From JANQNX01 sp040217095 (GTDB lineage: Bacteria > Pseudomonadota > Gammaproteobacteria > Eutrophobiales > Eutrophobiaceae), in assembly GCA_965229565.1 (NCBI GenBank), contig OZ245888.1, positions 620,001 through 684,000 on the forward strand: DNA of 64,000 nt, in the 5' to 3' direction. The notes beneath the pieces were generated by a model. That model was not told where the DNA came from. It saw only the letters and a list, made by a program, of their open reading frames with translations, and searched no databases. Made by a program: the position numbers and the translations under genes. Of the stretch, positions 27,606 to 37,274 are shown piece by piece. How positions within the stretch are numbered: position 1 is the first letter of the stretch; every line of letters begins with the position of its first letter.

Positions 27606-28798
27606 TGAGGATGCTACTTTACAGCCTGGTCGCTTTGCTGGTGGCCGTCTTTATTGGTTCGCTGGCCGGTTCGGATACCGGCTACGTGGTTATGACCCTG
27701 GCGGGATGGACCATACAAACCAGTGCCACGTTATTTGTTATCGTTTTATTTCTTGGTTTTATCGTTCTGTATTTCCTGTGTCGCAGCCTGATACGTTTTA
27801 TCGAGATGCCGGAAGACATCAGGAAATGGCGACTGCATAGACGCCAGCGTCGTGCCGAAAAATACCTGACTGACGGTCTTATCAGCATGACCGAGGGCAA
27901 CTGGAAAAAGGCAGAGCGTGATTTTAAACGTGCTGCACCTTATGGTCGTTCACCCTATATTAATTACCTGTACGCGGCGCGCGCGGCACAGGAGCAAGGG
28001 GCTATTGAACGTCGTGATGACCTGTTAAAACTGGCCTACCAGAACAACCCGGATGCAAGCATGGTTGTAGGTATTACCCAGGCAGAACTGCAACTGGAAC
28101 AGAAACAAACCGAGCAGGCGCTGGCAACATTAAAACATCTGCAAAACAAGCAGCCCGAGCAGGCACAGGTCAAGCAATTACTTATCGATACCTATACCGA
28201 CTTGCAGGACTGGCAATCAATGTTGAAATTGATCCCGGCTGTTGAAAAGGCCGGGATCTATTCACGCGAGGAAATAGAAGCGAAGCAGCTCGAGGCCTAT
28301 GCCGGGTTAATGAAGAAGGCCGGTGGCCTGAAGAACCTGGATAAACTCAACGAGGTCTGGGCTTCAATTCCAAAAAAACTGAAACAGCATTTTTACCTGA
28401 TCGAGGTTTATGTCGGTGAACGGCTGCGGTTTGAAAATACGGAAGACTGCGAGGAATTACTCAGGTCAGCGTTGAAAAAACAATGGGATGGTATCCTGAT
28501 TCGACTGTATGGCCTTGTTAGTGGCAAGGACCTGAACAAGCAATTACAGGTCGCTGAATCCTACCTTGACAATCATGCCCGTGATGCAGTGCTGTTATTA
28601 ACCCTGGGTCGCATCTGTATGCGCAATAAACTCTGGGGCAAGGCCCGTGACTACCTGCAGGAAAGTCTTGATGTGCAGCCTAACCCGGAAGCGTATTACG
28701 AGTTTGCCAGGCTGCATGAGCACGAGGGTGAAAAAGACAAGGCCGCACAGTGTTACCAGAAAGGTTTGACGCTGGCTACCAGCACCCCACCGGTCTAG
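27605..28798 (+). CDS. hemY: HemY family TPR membrane protein
   Basis: 397 aa with two N-terminal membrane helices (about 3-22 and 40-62), the HemY-N segment (LRRxRRAEKYLTDGLISMTEGNW-like region) and TPR-like helical repeats to the C-terminus (ARDYLQESLDVQPNPEAYYEFARLHE). Acts at a late step of heme assembly in an undefined way; it is not the Bacillus protoporphyrinogen oxidase of the same name. Last gene of hemCDXY, 3 nt short of the convergent reductase gene. Confidence 0.92.
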   Translation: MRMLLYSLVALLVAVFIGSLAGSDTGYVVMTLAGWTIQTSATLFVIVLFLGFIVLYFLCRSLIRFIEMPEDIRKWRLHRRQRRAEKYLTDGLISMTEGNWKKAERDFKRAAPYGRSPYINYLYAARAAQEQGAIERRDDLLKLAYQNNPDASMVVGITQAELQLEQKQTEQALATLKHLQNKQPEQAQVKQLLIDTYTDLQDWQSMLKLIPAVEKAGIYSREEIEAKQLEAYAGLMKKAGGLKNLDKLNEVWASIPKKLKQHFYLIEVYVGERLRFENTEDCEELLRSALKKQWDGILIRLYGLVSGKDLNKQLQVAESYLDNHARDAVLLLTLGRICMRNKLWGKARDYLQESLDVQPNPEAYYEFARLHEHEGEKDKAAQCYQKGLTLATSTPPV

Positions 28799-28801
28799 GC
28801 G

Positions 28802-29812
28802 CTAGCTGGAAGCAAATTCGAAAGAATCGGAATAGATGTTTTCCCTGTCCAGCCCCTGTTTGGGCAGGCTCTCCACAACCGCATCGATCATCGGCGGCGG
28901 ACCGCAGGCATAAACATCGTAGCCCGACAGGTCAGCATAATCTGCCAGCACGGCTTCATGCACGAAGCCCGTTTTCCCCTGCCAGTCAGTCATGTCGTCG
29001 GCCTCGGACAATACCGGTACGTAATTGATATGCGGATACTGCTCTGCCCATTTCCTGGCCATGTCATCAAGGTAGAGATCGTTTTCACTGCGTACGCCCC
29101 AGTACAGTGTTATCTCGCGCTTATCGTCAACATGCAGGGCATGCTCGATCAGGCTTTTGATAGGGGCAAAACCCGTGCCGCCGGCAATCATAATCATTGG
29201 TCGTCCGGTTTCTTTCAGGGTAAACGTGCCAAGCGGCCCCTCTATACGTAACAGTGCCCGCTCTTTCAGATCCTTGAACGCGTATTCTGAAAACAGGCCG
29301 CCGTCATAGTAACGGATATGTAATTCAATCTGCTGATCTTCATGTGGCGGGTTGGCCATGGAGAATGAACGACGCTTGTCACCGCGCATCAGTATGTCGA
29401 TGTACTGGCCCGCCAGAAACTGCAGTCGCTCGGTCTTGGGTAGTTCGAGAAACAGGCGGATTACATCTTCACTCAATTTTTCGCATTTGGTCACACGACA
29501 GGGAAGTTTCCTGATGCGAACATCATCAGTGCTATCTACCGTGCGCGCCTCGATTTCCAGATCGGTCTCTGCCCGGGCAGAACACAACAAGGCCTGACCT
29601 ACATCATCTTCCTGTGTGCTGATGGCCGGTGGCAAGCCGTTGTCATAGTGAATTTTACCACTAACGATCTTGGCCTTGCAGGCACCGCAGGCGCCGTTAC
29701 GGCAGCCATAAGGCAGGCTGATATTCTGACGCAGTGCGGCCTCGAGTATGGTTTCATTGTCCTCGATAACAAAAGATATATCCTGACTGGCAAGTGTTGC
29801 CTTGACGCTCAT
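28802..29812 (-). CDS. 2Fe-2S ferredoxin-NAD(P)H oxidoreductase (CDP-6-deoxy-glucoseen reductase-like)
   Basis: 336-aa fusion: an N-terminal plant-type [2Fe-2S] ferredoxin domain (CRNGACGACKAKI, then LLCSARA), an FAD-binding domain (RRSFSMANPP) and an NAD-binding domain (MIAGGTGFAPIKSLI, YACGPPPMIDA). Members of this family are commonly called CDP-6-deoxy-delta-3,4-glucoseen reductase, but they occur in genomes without that sugar pathway, so the electron acceptor is unknown. Downstream of a ParA-like gene by 22 nt. Confidence 0.88.
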   Translation of the reverse strand: MSVKATLASQDISFVIEDNETILEAALRQNISLPYGCRNGACGACKAKIVSGKIHYDNGLPPAISTQEDDVGQALLCSARAETDLEIEARTVDSTDDVRIRKLPCRVTKCEKLSEDVIRLFLELPKTERLQFLAGQYIDILMRGDKRRSFSMANPPHEDQQIELHIRYYDGGLFSEYAFKDLKERALLRIEGPLGTFTLKETGRPMIMIAGGTGFAPIKSLIEHALHVDDKREITLYWGVRSENDLYLDDMARKWAEQYPHINYVPVLSEADDMTDWQGKTGFVHEAVLADYADLSGYDVYACGPPPMIDAVVESLPKQGLDRENIYSDSFEFASS

Positions 29813-29834
29813 AGTATTTACGACTTGTTTAAAA

Positions 29835-30500
29835 TTACGCCTGGCTGGCGGGTAGACTTTTTTTGCTGGTTAACCAGCGTAACAGAGGATCCCACTGTTC
29901 GCGATCATAATAGGTTTTATATGCGGGAAGTTCGAAGATGCTCAGGCCTTGCTCAGCTGCACGGATATAGTTCTGGCTCTGACGCAACATGGTCTTGAAA
30001 GGTAATTTTTTACCGTTCGGTAAAGTGATGTTCTGTAAATAATGTTCCAGCTTGGCTGCTATCAGGGTGTCTTCGCGAACGCGATTGGCAACAGTCGCAA
30101 TCTTGATTTTGTTATTAATGGTGCCTTTAAGCGCAAACAGATCCTTTATAAAACGTTCTGCTGCACGCATATCCACCGGCGAGGCAATGACCGGCATGAC
30201 CATGGTCTGGGCCTGGCTGAGATACTTGGTCAATCTTTCATCATCGATAGCAGCCGGTGTATCGAAGATAAGTATCTCGGTATCCTCGGGCACCTGTAAC
30301 GTGTTCGCTGTCAGCGGTGCGCTGTGGATCAGCTTGCTACTGACCGGACGCACGGCCAGCCAGTCCTGGCTGGAACCCTGTGGATCACAATCAGCCAGCG
30401 TTACCTTGTGGTCATGCAGGGCAAAGAAGCCGGCGATATTGGTGGCCAGCGTGCTTTTGCCGCAGCCGCCCTTGGGGTTTAATACAACGATAGTCCGCAT
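29835..30500 (-). CDS. ParA family ATPase
   Basis: 221 aa. The deviant Walker A KGGCGKST (about residues 10-17) and Walker A' CDPQGSSQDWL define the ParA/MinD superfamily; LIFDTPA is the Walker B region. No ParB or centromere-like repeat is visible beside it, so it is an orphan ParA that may position some cargo or protein complex rather than a plasmid. Followed closely by the reductase gene, preceded by phosphoribulokinase. Confidence 0.88.
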   Translation of the reverse strand: MRTIVVLNPKGGCGKSTLATNIAGFFALHDHKVTLADCDPQGSSQDWLAVRPVSSKLIHSAPLTANTLQVPEDTEILIFDTPAAIDDERLTKYLSQAQTMVMPVIASPVDMRAAERFIKDLFALKGTINNKIKIATVANRVREDTLIAAKLEHYLQNITLPNGKKLPFKTMLRQSQNYIRAAEQGLSIFELPAYKTYYDREQWDPLLRWLTSKKSLPASQA

Positions 30501-30564
30501 AGATTTACCGGTTTAATACTGTTGAAGACGCGAATGGTATAGAAAAAACCGGAAAATTTCATGT

Positions 30565-31449
30565 TTAGGCCTGCTTTGAACGGGTTTGTTCGTCCATCAG
30601 GTTCCTGATAACCGGGGTCAAGATCAGTTGCATGGCAAACACCATCTTGCCCGCGGGCACGATAATGGTTTCCGGACTGGACATCATTGAACCGTCCAGC
30701 ATCTCCAGCAAGTAACGGTAATCACACTCGATCTTGTCCGAATTCCGAATGTGGATGACCATGAAGCTCTCTTCGTTACTCGGAATATAAGTGGCTGCAA
30801 ACGGGTTCGAGGTATCAATCGTCGGCACACGCTGAAAGTTAATATCGGTGTGTGAGAACTGCGGTGTAATGTAATGCACGTAGTCATGCATGCGATCCAG
30901 GATTAGCCTGGTGGCATCCTCGGCACTGTAACCGCGGATCTCGCGGTCGCGGTGTATCTTCTGCATCCACTCCAGGTTAATAATCGGGGTTACACCAATC
31001 AGCAGGTCAACGTACTGGGCCACGTTAATCTTGTCCGTGACAACGCCACCGTGCAGACCCTCGTAGAACAATAAATCCGTATCTTCCGGCAGTGGTTCCC
31101 AGTCTGTCAGCGTGCCAGGCGGGGAACCGTGTTGCTGGGCTTCCTTGGCATCATGGATATAGAAACGGCGTTTGCCAGTGCCGTTCTCGCTGTAGTTCCT
31201 GAACACGTCTTCAAGTTCTTCAAACAGGTTCCCCTCCGGTCCGAAGTGAGTCAGGTTATAGCCCTGTTCGTGTGCCTCGCGGCTCAGGTACTCCATTTCG
31301 ATACGGTTATACTTGTGAAAGCAGTCGCCCTCGATGATAGCCGCATTGATATTGTGCTTGTTAAAGATGTATTGAAATGCATCTTTAACGGCACTGGTAC
31401 CGGCCCCGGATGAGCCGGTTACGGCGACGATGGGATGTTTCACTGACAT
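30565..31449 (-). CDS. prk: Phosphoribulokinase, class I
   Basis: Phosphorylates ribulose-5-phosphate to RuBP, the Calvin-cycle-specific step. 294 aa. P-loop GSSGAGTSAV (about 12-21), EGDCFHKYNR, and the catalytic region FYEGLHGG are the class I (octameric bacterial) signature. No Rubisco or other Calvin-cycle gene is in the window, and some non-autotrophic gammaproteobacteria also carry such a kinase, so carbon fixation is suggested, not shown. Divergent from msbA. Confidence 0.93.
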   Translation of the reverse strand: MSVKHPIVAVTGSSGAGTSAVKDAFQYIFNKHNINAAIIEGDCFHKYNRIEMEYLSREAHEQGYNLTHFGPEGNLFEELEDVFRNYSENGTGKRRFYIHDAKEAQQHGSPPGTLTDWEPLPEDTDLLFYEGLHGGVVTDKINVAQYVDLLIGVTPIINLEWMQKIHRDREIRGYSAEDATRLILDRMHDYVHYITPQFSHTDINFQRVPTIDTSNPFAATYIPSNEESFMVIHIRNSDKIECDYRYLLEMLDGSMMSSPETIIVPAGKMVFAMQLILTPVIRNLMDEQTRSKQA

Positions 31450-31573
31450 GGTATATCACTTATCCTCTAGGCTGTTTTTGCGGCTGGCCAGGGTAGCAGG
31501 CCGGCGGCTTGTACAAATTTCCTGCTACGGGCATTATAAGCCATATAACACCCTGATTTACAAGGAGAATAAT

Positions 31574-33349
31574 TTGAGCCCGACCATATCTGCCGATTTT
31601 TCATTGTATCGCAGACTGTTGGGCTACGTTCTGCCATTCTGGAAAACATTCCTGTTATCTATCCTGGCCATGATGGTTCTGGCGTTAACGGCGCCGGCCC
31701 TGCCGGCATTGATGCAGCCTTTGCTGGATGGGGCCCTGGTTAACAAGGACCCTGAAACCATTACCCTTATGCCCTTCCTGTTTGTCGGGCTGTTCTTTAT
31801 CCGCGGTATTGCGGCCTATATAGGTAACGCCGCACTGCAGTGGGTTGGTTCCAGGGTCATCATGGACCTGCGCCTGGAAATGTTCAATCACCTGATCGAG
31901 TGTCCGCTGCGTTATTTTGATGATCGTCGTTCAGGCACGATTGTTTCGCGTTTTACCTTTGACGTATTGCAGATCCAGCAGGCGGCTACCACGGTTGTGA
32001 ACACGCTGGTGCGTGATGCGTTGACCGTAATTGGTTTACTGGCCTGGATGTTTTACATTGACTGGTTCCTGGCCGCGATCAGTTTGCTGGGTGCGCCCAT
32101 GATTGCCGGCGTGATTTCGATGATACGTAAACGTTTGCGCAAGATGAGCCACCATGTGCAGGAAGCCATGGGCACTATTCACCATGTTCTTACCGAAGCC
32201 CTGGACGCAAAAAAGATCATCAAGTTGTATGGTGGTATAAACAAAGAAAAGCAACGTTTTTTCGACAGTGCCAACCGACATCGCCAGTTTAATAACAAGC
32301 AAATATTTACAGCCCAGGCAAGCAGTCCATCGGTACAGTTCATTACCGCGATCTTTCTTGCAATCATCATTTATATAGCCACCCGACAGGCGATACAGGA
32401 CAACCTGACCGTCGGTGACTTTGCCTCCTTCTTTGCCGCCATGGCCATGATGATGGATCCATTGAAACGCCTCGCAGGCATTAATGAACACTTGCAAAAA
32501 GGATTGGCAGCCTGTGATAGCGTCTTCAAACTGCTGGATACAGAGATAGAACATGACACAGGCAGCAAGGAGTTGAGTAATCCCGTTGGCAGGATCGAGT
32601 TTCGTTCTGTCAGTTTTCATTACGACAGCGCTGAACAGGAAGCGTTGAGTAATATCAGTTTTGTGATTGAGCCCGGCGAAACGGTTGCTCTGGTCGGTGA
32701 ATCAGGCAGTGGCAAGTCCACGCTTGCTAACCTGATACCGCGTTTCTATGAAGTGCAACAAGGCAGCATCCTTTACGATGATATCGACATCAGGGAATTG
32801 ACCCTGGCGTCGTTGCGCAAGCATATTGCCTATGTAAGCCAGGACGTGGTGCTGTTTAACGACACCGTGCGAAATAATATTGCCTATGGCGATTTACAAC
32901 ACGCTGATGCTGCTGCTGTCAGGAAAGCAGCGGATGATGCCTACGCTACAGATTTCATCGATCAATTACCTGACCGGATGGACACACAGGTCGGTGAAGA
33001 CGGTACACGTTTATCCGGGGGTCAACGTCAGCGCCTGGCCATTGCTCGCGCACTGTTAAAAGATGCCCGGGTTTTAATCCTTGATGAAGCAACCTCGGCC
33101 CTGGATACCAAATCAGAACGGCATATCCAGTCTGCGCTTGAGAACGTCAAGAAAGGCCGGACCTGTCTTATCATTGCTCATCGCTTATCAACCATAGAGA
33201 ATGCAGATCGTATCCTCGTGCTGGACAAGGGCAGGATTGTTGAGCAGGGCAGGCACGAGGAACTGTTGCAACTCAACGAGCATTACGCCCGCCTGCACCA
33301 GGTCCAGTTTAAAACGACGCACCCCGATACCGAGGCAGTTACCGATTAG
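31574..33349 (+). CDS. msbA: Lipid A export ATP-binding/permease protein MsbA
   Basis: Half-size ABC exporter that flips lipid A-core across the inner membrane. Six membrane helices in the first 320 residues, then the nucleotide-binding domain: Walker A GESGSGKST, signature LSGGQRQRLAIARALL, Walker B VLILDEATSALD, and a switch histidine in IIAHRLSTI. I chose the TTG at 31574 because AAGGAG lies 6 nt before it and the product (591 aa) is MsbA-sized; the open frame from 31430 adds 48 unlikely residues that overlap the prk promoter side. Ends overlapping the convergent tgpA-like gene by 11 nt. Confidence 0.93.
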   Translation: MSPTISADFSLYRRLLGYVLPFWKTFLLSILAMMVLALTAPALPALMQPLLDGALVNKDPETITLMPFLFVGLFFIRGIAAYIGNAALQWVGSRVIMDLRLEMFNHLIECPLRYFDDRRSGTIVSRFTFDVLQIQQAATTVVNTLVRDALTVIGLLAWMFYIDWFLAAISLLGAPMIAGVISMIRKRLRKMSHHVQEAMGTIHHVLTEALDAKKIIKLYGGINKEKQRFFDSANRHRQFNNKQIFTAQASSPSVQFITAIFLAIIIYIATRQAIQDNLTVGDFASFFAAMAMMMDPLKRLAGINEHLQKGLAACDSVFKLLDTEIEHDTGSKELSNPVGRIEFRSVSFHYDSAEQEALSNISFVIEPGETVALVGESGSGKSTLANLIPRFYEVQQGSILYDDIDIRELTLASLRKHIAYVSQDVVLFNDTVRNNIAYGDLQHADAAAVRKAADDAYATDFIDQLPDRMDTQVGEDGTRLSGGQRQRLAIARALLKDARVLILDEATSALDTKSERHIQSALENVKKGRTCLIIAHRLSTIENADRILVLDKGRIVEQGRHEELLQLNEHYARLHQVQFKTTHPDTEAVTD

Positions 33350-35333
33350 TTAATTGTCTACGTGGGTTGAAATTATTGCTGGCCTGTTTCAATTCCTGCA
33401 ATTTTTCATGCTGTGAACGATAACGTACATCGATGTAAAGCCTGGTTACCCGTTCGACTTCCGCAGCCAGGTCCTGTCTGGCCTGTTGCACTCGCCAGGC
33501 ATAGGTGTCAGGTCCTTCCGAGTAGTTCCGGGCCAGGCCTATGCGTGCCAACTTGCGACAAAAACGATCGTAGCTGGCCCTGGCCGGATCATCGGCATTG
33601 GTCTTTCGAGTCAGCACATAAATTGTCAGGCAAACGATGGCAACGCCAAGTACGGTAAACAACATAATGGTTAGTTTTTTCCAATCGACCAGGCCAAACC
33701 CCAGCAGTTGCATGAGTTGCTGTTGTTTGTCCGGGCCGTATCCAAGTACCCACTGTGCCCACTGGTAATTCACGTTATCGACGGCATTGCGTACCTGTTG
33801 CCACAGGCGTGTCAACATTGAACTGTTGTTGCCAAGCGAAACAACAGACGCAATGTCGCCAGGCAACACCTGTTCAATGCCCTGGTTGATCCGGTTCGGC
33901 GACACCGCACGGGTTGGATCGATCCTTACCCAGCCCTTGTCCTGTAACCAGACCTCGGTCCAGGCATGGGCATGATACTGGCGCACCACCAGGTAATCAC
34001 CTACCGGGTTGATTTCACCGCCCTGGTAGCCGGCAACCACGCGTGCCGGTATGCCTGCCGATCGCATTAATACGGTAAACGCGGCGGCATAGTGTTCACA
34101 AAAGCCCTGTTGGCTGTTAAACAGGAAGTCATCAATACTGTCGCCACTGCTTAGAGGAGGTTGTAGTGTGTAAACAAATTCCTGTTCTGAAAACCAGTCA
34201 AGTATCGCCTCGATGATTCGTTCGGGTTCCTGGTAACGGTCCCGGAATTCCATGCCCAGTTCCCGGCTTTGCTCGTGATAGAGTTCGGGTAAGGCCAACG
34301 CCCTGAGTAAATTGTTTTGCGATACTTCTTGCATGCGGTAGTCGCTGTAGGATTCAAGATCATAGGTCTTGCGTGTCTGGATAGTGTCCCTGGCCTTTAA
34401 CTGCATGTCGTTGGTGAAGTAGGTATTGACGGGTGTATCGACAGCCATCTCCATGGCAAAGATCCACTTCTTGTTGGTTGGTTCCAGCATGAGGTTATAT
34501 GCTATGGATTCACCCATGTATTGAACCTCTACCTGTTCATCAGCACGGCTTCCGGCGCCGCGGGTCCACTTGCGCCCGTCTGTTTGCCACAGCACTGGTC
34601 CGCGCCAGTAAAGCCGGGAGGGATCGGGTATCTCTCCATCAAACTTCACACGAAAGGCAATTTCACCTGATTGACTCAACTTGCTGATTGAACCCGGTGT
34701 CATTTGATCGTCGATACCGGTGATAGAACTAAAGGCATCTTCCGGCAATCCCCATAGTGGTCCATCGACACGCGGGAACAGGATGAACAGGATTAGTAAC
34801 AACGGCACTGCCTGTAACAGCATGTTAAATGCGAGTCTAACTTTCCTGGCGACCGGTATTTGCCGTTTATGATCATTGAAACCTATCAAACTTGTTGTCA
34901 TGACAATGACAACGAAGAACATGTATATGGCCGTGGGTATCGTTTGTTCGTAAAAAAAGTTGGTGATAACCAGGAAGTAACCCAGGTAAGCGCAGATGTA
35001 GTAATCACGTTCGCTATAACTTTCAAATAACTTGAGCGCGGATAACATCACCAGTAGCGTAATGCCGACGTCACGACCTGCAAACGTGCCATAGGTACTG
35101 TATACGCCGATCACTCCGCCGAACATAACCAACAGCCGAAAAATATTGATTGCGGTCTGGTTACGATTCCAGAATCGTGCGTGTTTCCAGGGAAAGTAGA
35201 TCCGGGCAATGATCAGGCCTAGATGCAATACCGGTATCCATATCGGCAGTCGCTCCCAGTGCGGCAGACCGGCCAGGATAATGCCAGCAGAGAGCCAGAC
35301 GATCCGATCCATGTACATCTCAACCGCTTTCAT
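33339..35333 (-). CDS. Transglutaminase-like membrane protein (TgpA family, DUF3488)
   Basis: About 664 aa. An N-terminal block of about six membrane helices (DUF3488), a large periplasmic transglutaminase-like domain with the Cys-His-Asp set in QGFCEHYAAAF, YHAHAWTEVWL and WVRIDPT, one further helix (MLFTVLGVAIVCLTIYVL), and a cytosolic DUF4129-like tail. Part of the conserved moxR-DUF58-tgpA trio. Start uncertain: ATG at 35333 overlaps DUF58 by 14 nt, while 35318 and 35312 are alternatives. Confidence 0.9.
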   Translation of the reverse strand: MKAVEMYMDRIVWLSAGIILAGLPHWERLPIWIPVLHLGLIIARIYFPWKHARFWNRNQTAINIFRLLVMFGGVIGVYSTYGTFAGRDVGITLLVMLSALKLFESYSERDYYICAYLGYFLVITNFFYEQTIPTAIYMFFVVIVMTTSLIGFNDHKRQIPVARKVRLAFNMLLQAVPLLLILFILFPRVDGPLWGLPEDAFSSITGIDDQMTPGSISKLSQSGEIAFRVKFDGEIPDPSRLYWRGPVLWQTDGRKWTRGAGSRADEQVEVQYMGESIAYNLMLEPTNKKWIFAMEMAVDTPVNTYFTNDMQLKARDTIQTRKTYDLESYSDYRMQEVSQNNLLRALALPELYHEQSRELGMEFRDRYQEPERIIEAILDWFSEQEFVYTLQPPLSSGDSIDDFLFNSQQGFCEHYAAAFTVLMRSAGIPARVVAGYQGGEINPVGDYLVVRQYHAHAWTEVWLQDKGWVRIDPTRAVSPNRINQGIEQVLPGDIASVVSLGNNSSMLTRLWQQVRNAVDNVNYQWAQWVLGYGPDKQQQLMQLLGFGLVDWKKLTIMLFTVLGVAIVCLTIYVLTRKTNADDPARASYDRFCRKLARIGLARNYSEGPDTYAWRVQQARQDLAAEVERVTRLYIDVRYRSQHEKLQELKQASNNFNPRRQLTNR

Positions 35334-36306
35334 CAGTGAATCCAAACAGCGCGAGCTTATCCAGGCATTGATACTGGTGTTGCTCACCAATACCGGGATC
35401 AATTTCAACACCGGGTATGTTCAGGCCGTACTGTATGCCTGCTTCCTCGGCCATCAGGATCCACAGGCACAGCTGTGACAGGCGTGCTTCAATTTGATCA
35501 AGGTAGACCACGTCGTCCCAGTGAAGAACCAGTGTCTCACTACCACTGCCACTGAACTGTTTAACGTGTAACCCCTGTTCACGGGCATAGGCTTTCCAGG
35601 CGATTGAACGCGTTGCATCCCCGGGACGGTATTTTCTGAAACCGGCAAAATCATCGGTGCCAGTCTTTTTGCCTGTTTCAATGTCATCTTCCAGTTCCGA
35701 TTTAAGTGGTAATACCTTGTCACCGGCAGCGTGGGGATAGACCAGGCAAGACTGATCGTTCTCGAGCCAGGACCAGGCACGGAAGATCCCTAGCGGGAAC
35801 TGGGTTTCAATGATCAGCCGTCCTGTCTTGACAAGACCACGATGTTTCGTCGGAACTGGAAATAACACGGCTTCCTGCTTTCCGGCAGCAAGGCTGAATC
35901 GGGTTGATTGCAACTCATCCTTGCTAGACTTGCGCGGTTTTTGCCTGAGTACAATATCGAACCTGTCCTGGCCGGACTGGTTATCGATCTGAAACGGGAA
36001 CTGTGCCGTTTGACCCTGGTAAACGGATTCCGGTTTGCCCGCAGTAATGATCAGTCCGGAAAGATTGCGGTAGGTGTAAAGAATGCAGACGATGGCCAGG
36101 CCTGTGAGAAGAAAACAAAGCATGAACGCCATGCTGTTGCTGTAATTGATTGCGCCAAGCAACATGACGATAAGCATGACGGCATAGATCCAGCCCTGCG
36201 CGGTGGGAAATATATATACCCGTTGCCGAGTTAACAGTTCGTTCTCATGTCTTGCCGTGCCGGCCGTGCTGGCTTGAACACGCTCCAGTACAACACGGTT
36301 AGACAT
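35320..36306 (-). CDS. DUF58 domain membrane-anchored protein
   Basis: 328 aa. Two adjacent membrane helices (about 38-80) and a cytosolic domain with the DUF58 core FAGFRKYRPGDATRSIAWKAYARE, in a von Willebrand A-like fold. Usually works with a MoxR ATPase (next gene upstream, 1 nt gap) and a transglutaminase-like partner downstream. Function of the trio is unknown; a chaperone or protein-assembly role is presumed. Confidence 0.92.
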   Translation of the reverse strand: MSNRVVLERVQASTAGTARHENELLTRQRVYIFPTAQGWIYAVMLIVMLLGAINYSNSMAFMLCFLLTGLAIVCILYTYRNLSGLIITAGKPESVYQGQTAQFPFQIDNQSGQDRFDIVLRQKPRKSSKDELQSTRFSLAAGKQEAVLFPVPTKHRGLVKTGRLIIETQFPLGIFRAWSWLENDQSCLVYPHAAGDKVLPLKSELEDDIETGKKTGTDDFAGFRKYRPGDATRSIAWKAYAREQGLHVKQFSGSGSETLVLHWDDVVYLDQIEARLSQLCLWILMAEEAGIQYGLNIPGVEIDPGIGEQHQYQCLDKLALFGFTDESG

Positions 36307-36307
36307 G

Positions 36308-37264
36308 TCAGGGAATGGCGACGCTCTGTATCAGGTGTTGCGCGGGCGACAGTGAAGGATCGTTGTCGGCCTCGTGGATAAACTGCAATCTATGACCGAT
36401 AACGCTGGGTAACACTGCCTGGATATCCTCGGGCAGTACATGTTCATGGGCATGCAGCATGGCCCAGGCCCTGGCCGCGTTGAGCGTGGAAAGCCCGGCG
36501 CGAGGTGACAGCCCATGTCGGAAACTTCCAGAACTACGACTGTACTCCAGTATATCCTGCAGGTAGTCGAGCAAGGCATCGGCGACATGAATCGTGTCTA
36601 TCTGTCGTTGCAACGTAACCAGTTCCTGCGCTGATAGCACTGCCGGTAGTTCTTCGATCAGGTCCCTGCGATTTTTACCTTTTAATAACTCTCGTTCGGC
36701 TGCCATGTCCGGGTAGCCCAGGTCTATCCGCATCAGGAAACGATCCAGTTGCGATTCGGGCAAGGGGAAGGTGCCCACCTGGTTGATCGGGTTTTGTGTT
36801 GCGATAACGAAAAAAGGATCGGGCAGGTTGCGCGTTGCTCCCTCAATGGTGACCTGGAATTCAGCCATGGCCTCCAGAAGTGCACTTTGTGTCCTGGGTG
36901 TGGCACGGTTGATCTCATCGGCAAGGATTACATTGGAAAACACCGGTCCGGGATGAAAATCGAAGCGGCTGCTATCGCGGTTATAGACTGAGACACCAAG
37001 AATATCAGCTGGTAACAGGTCACTGGTAAACTGTATACGCTGATAGCTTAGCCCCATCACCTTGGCCAGTGTATGTGACAGCGTGGTTTTACCGACACCG
37101 GGCGTGTCTTCGATCAGCAGGTGGCCCCGTGCAAGCATGCATGCCACTGACAGGCGTATTGCCTTTTCCTTGCCGAGGATAATGTGGCTGGTAGCATTTA
37201 TTACCTCTTCCAGTTTTTGCATGCCGGTATCCAGCAGTGCGGCGTTGTCATCTTGCATATTCAT
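36308..37264 (-). CDS. MoxR family AAA+ ATPase
   Basis: 318 aa. Walker A DTPGVGKTTL (about 57), Walker B VILADEINRATPRTQ, sensor IATQNP and the downstream FLMRIDLGYPD region are typical MoxR. Start chosen at the ATG at 37264, outside pmbA; the frame continues to 37288 inside pmbA. First gene of the moxR-DUF58-tgpA set. Confidence 0.94.
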   Translation of the reverse strand: MNMQDDNAALLDTGMQKLEEVINATSHIILGKEKAIRLSVACMLARGHLLIEDTPGVGKTTLSHTLAKVMGLSYQRIQFTSDLLPADILGVSVYNRDSSRFDFHPGPVFSNVILADEINRATPRTQSALLEAMAEFQVTIEGATRNLPDPFFVIATQNPINQVGTFPLPESQLDRFLMRIDLGYPDMAAERELLKGKNRRDLIEELPAVLSAQELVTLQRQIDTIHVADALLDYLQDILEYSRSSGSFRHGLSPRAGLSTLNAARAWAMLHAHEHVLPEDIQAVLPSVIGHRLQFIHEADNDPSLSPAQHLIQSVAIP

Positions 37265-37274
37265 TATATTTTTA

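Noticed and set aside
28802..29812. Assigning a dideoxysugar pathway from the glucoseen-reductase-like gene
   Set aside because: No other sugar-nucleotide genes are nearby, and this family name is widely over-applied.
32036..32620. 194-codon minus-strand frame
   Set aside because: Antisense shadow of msbA.
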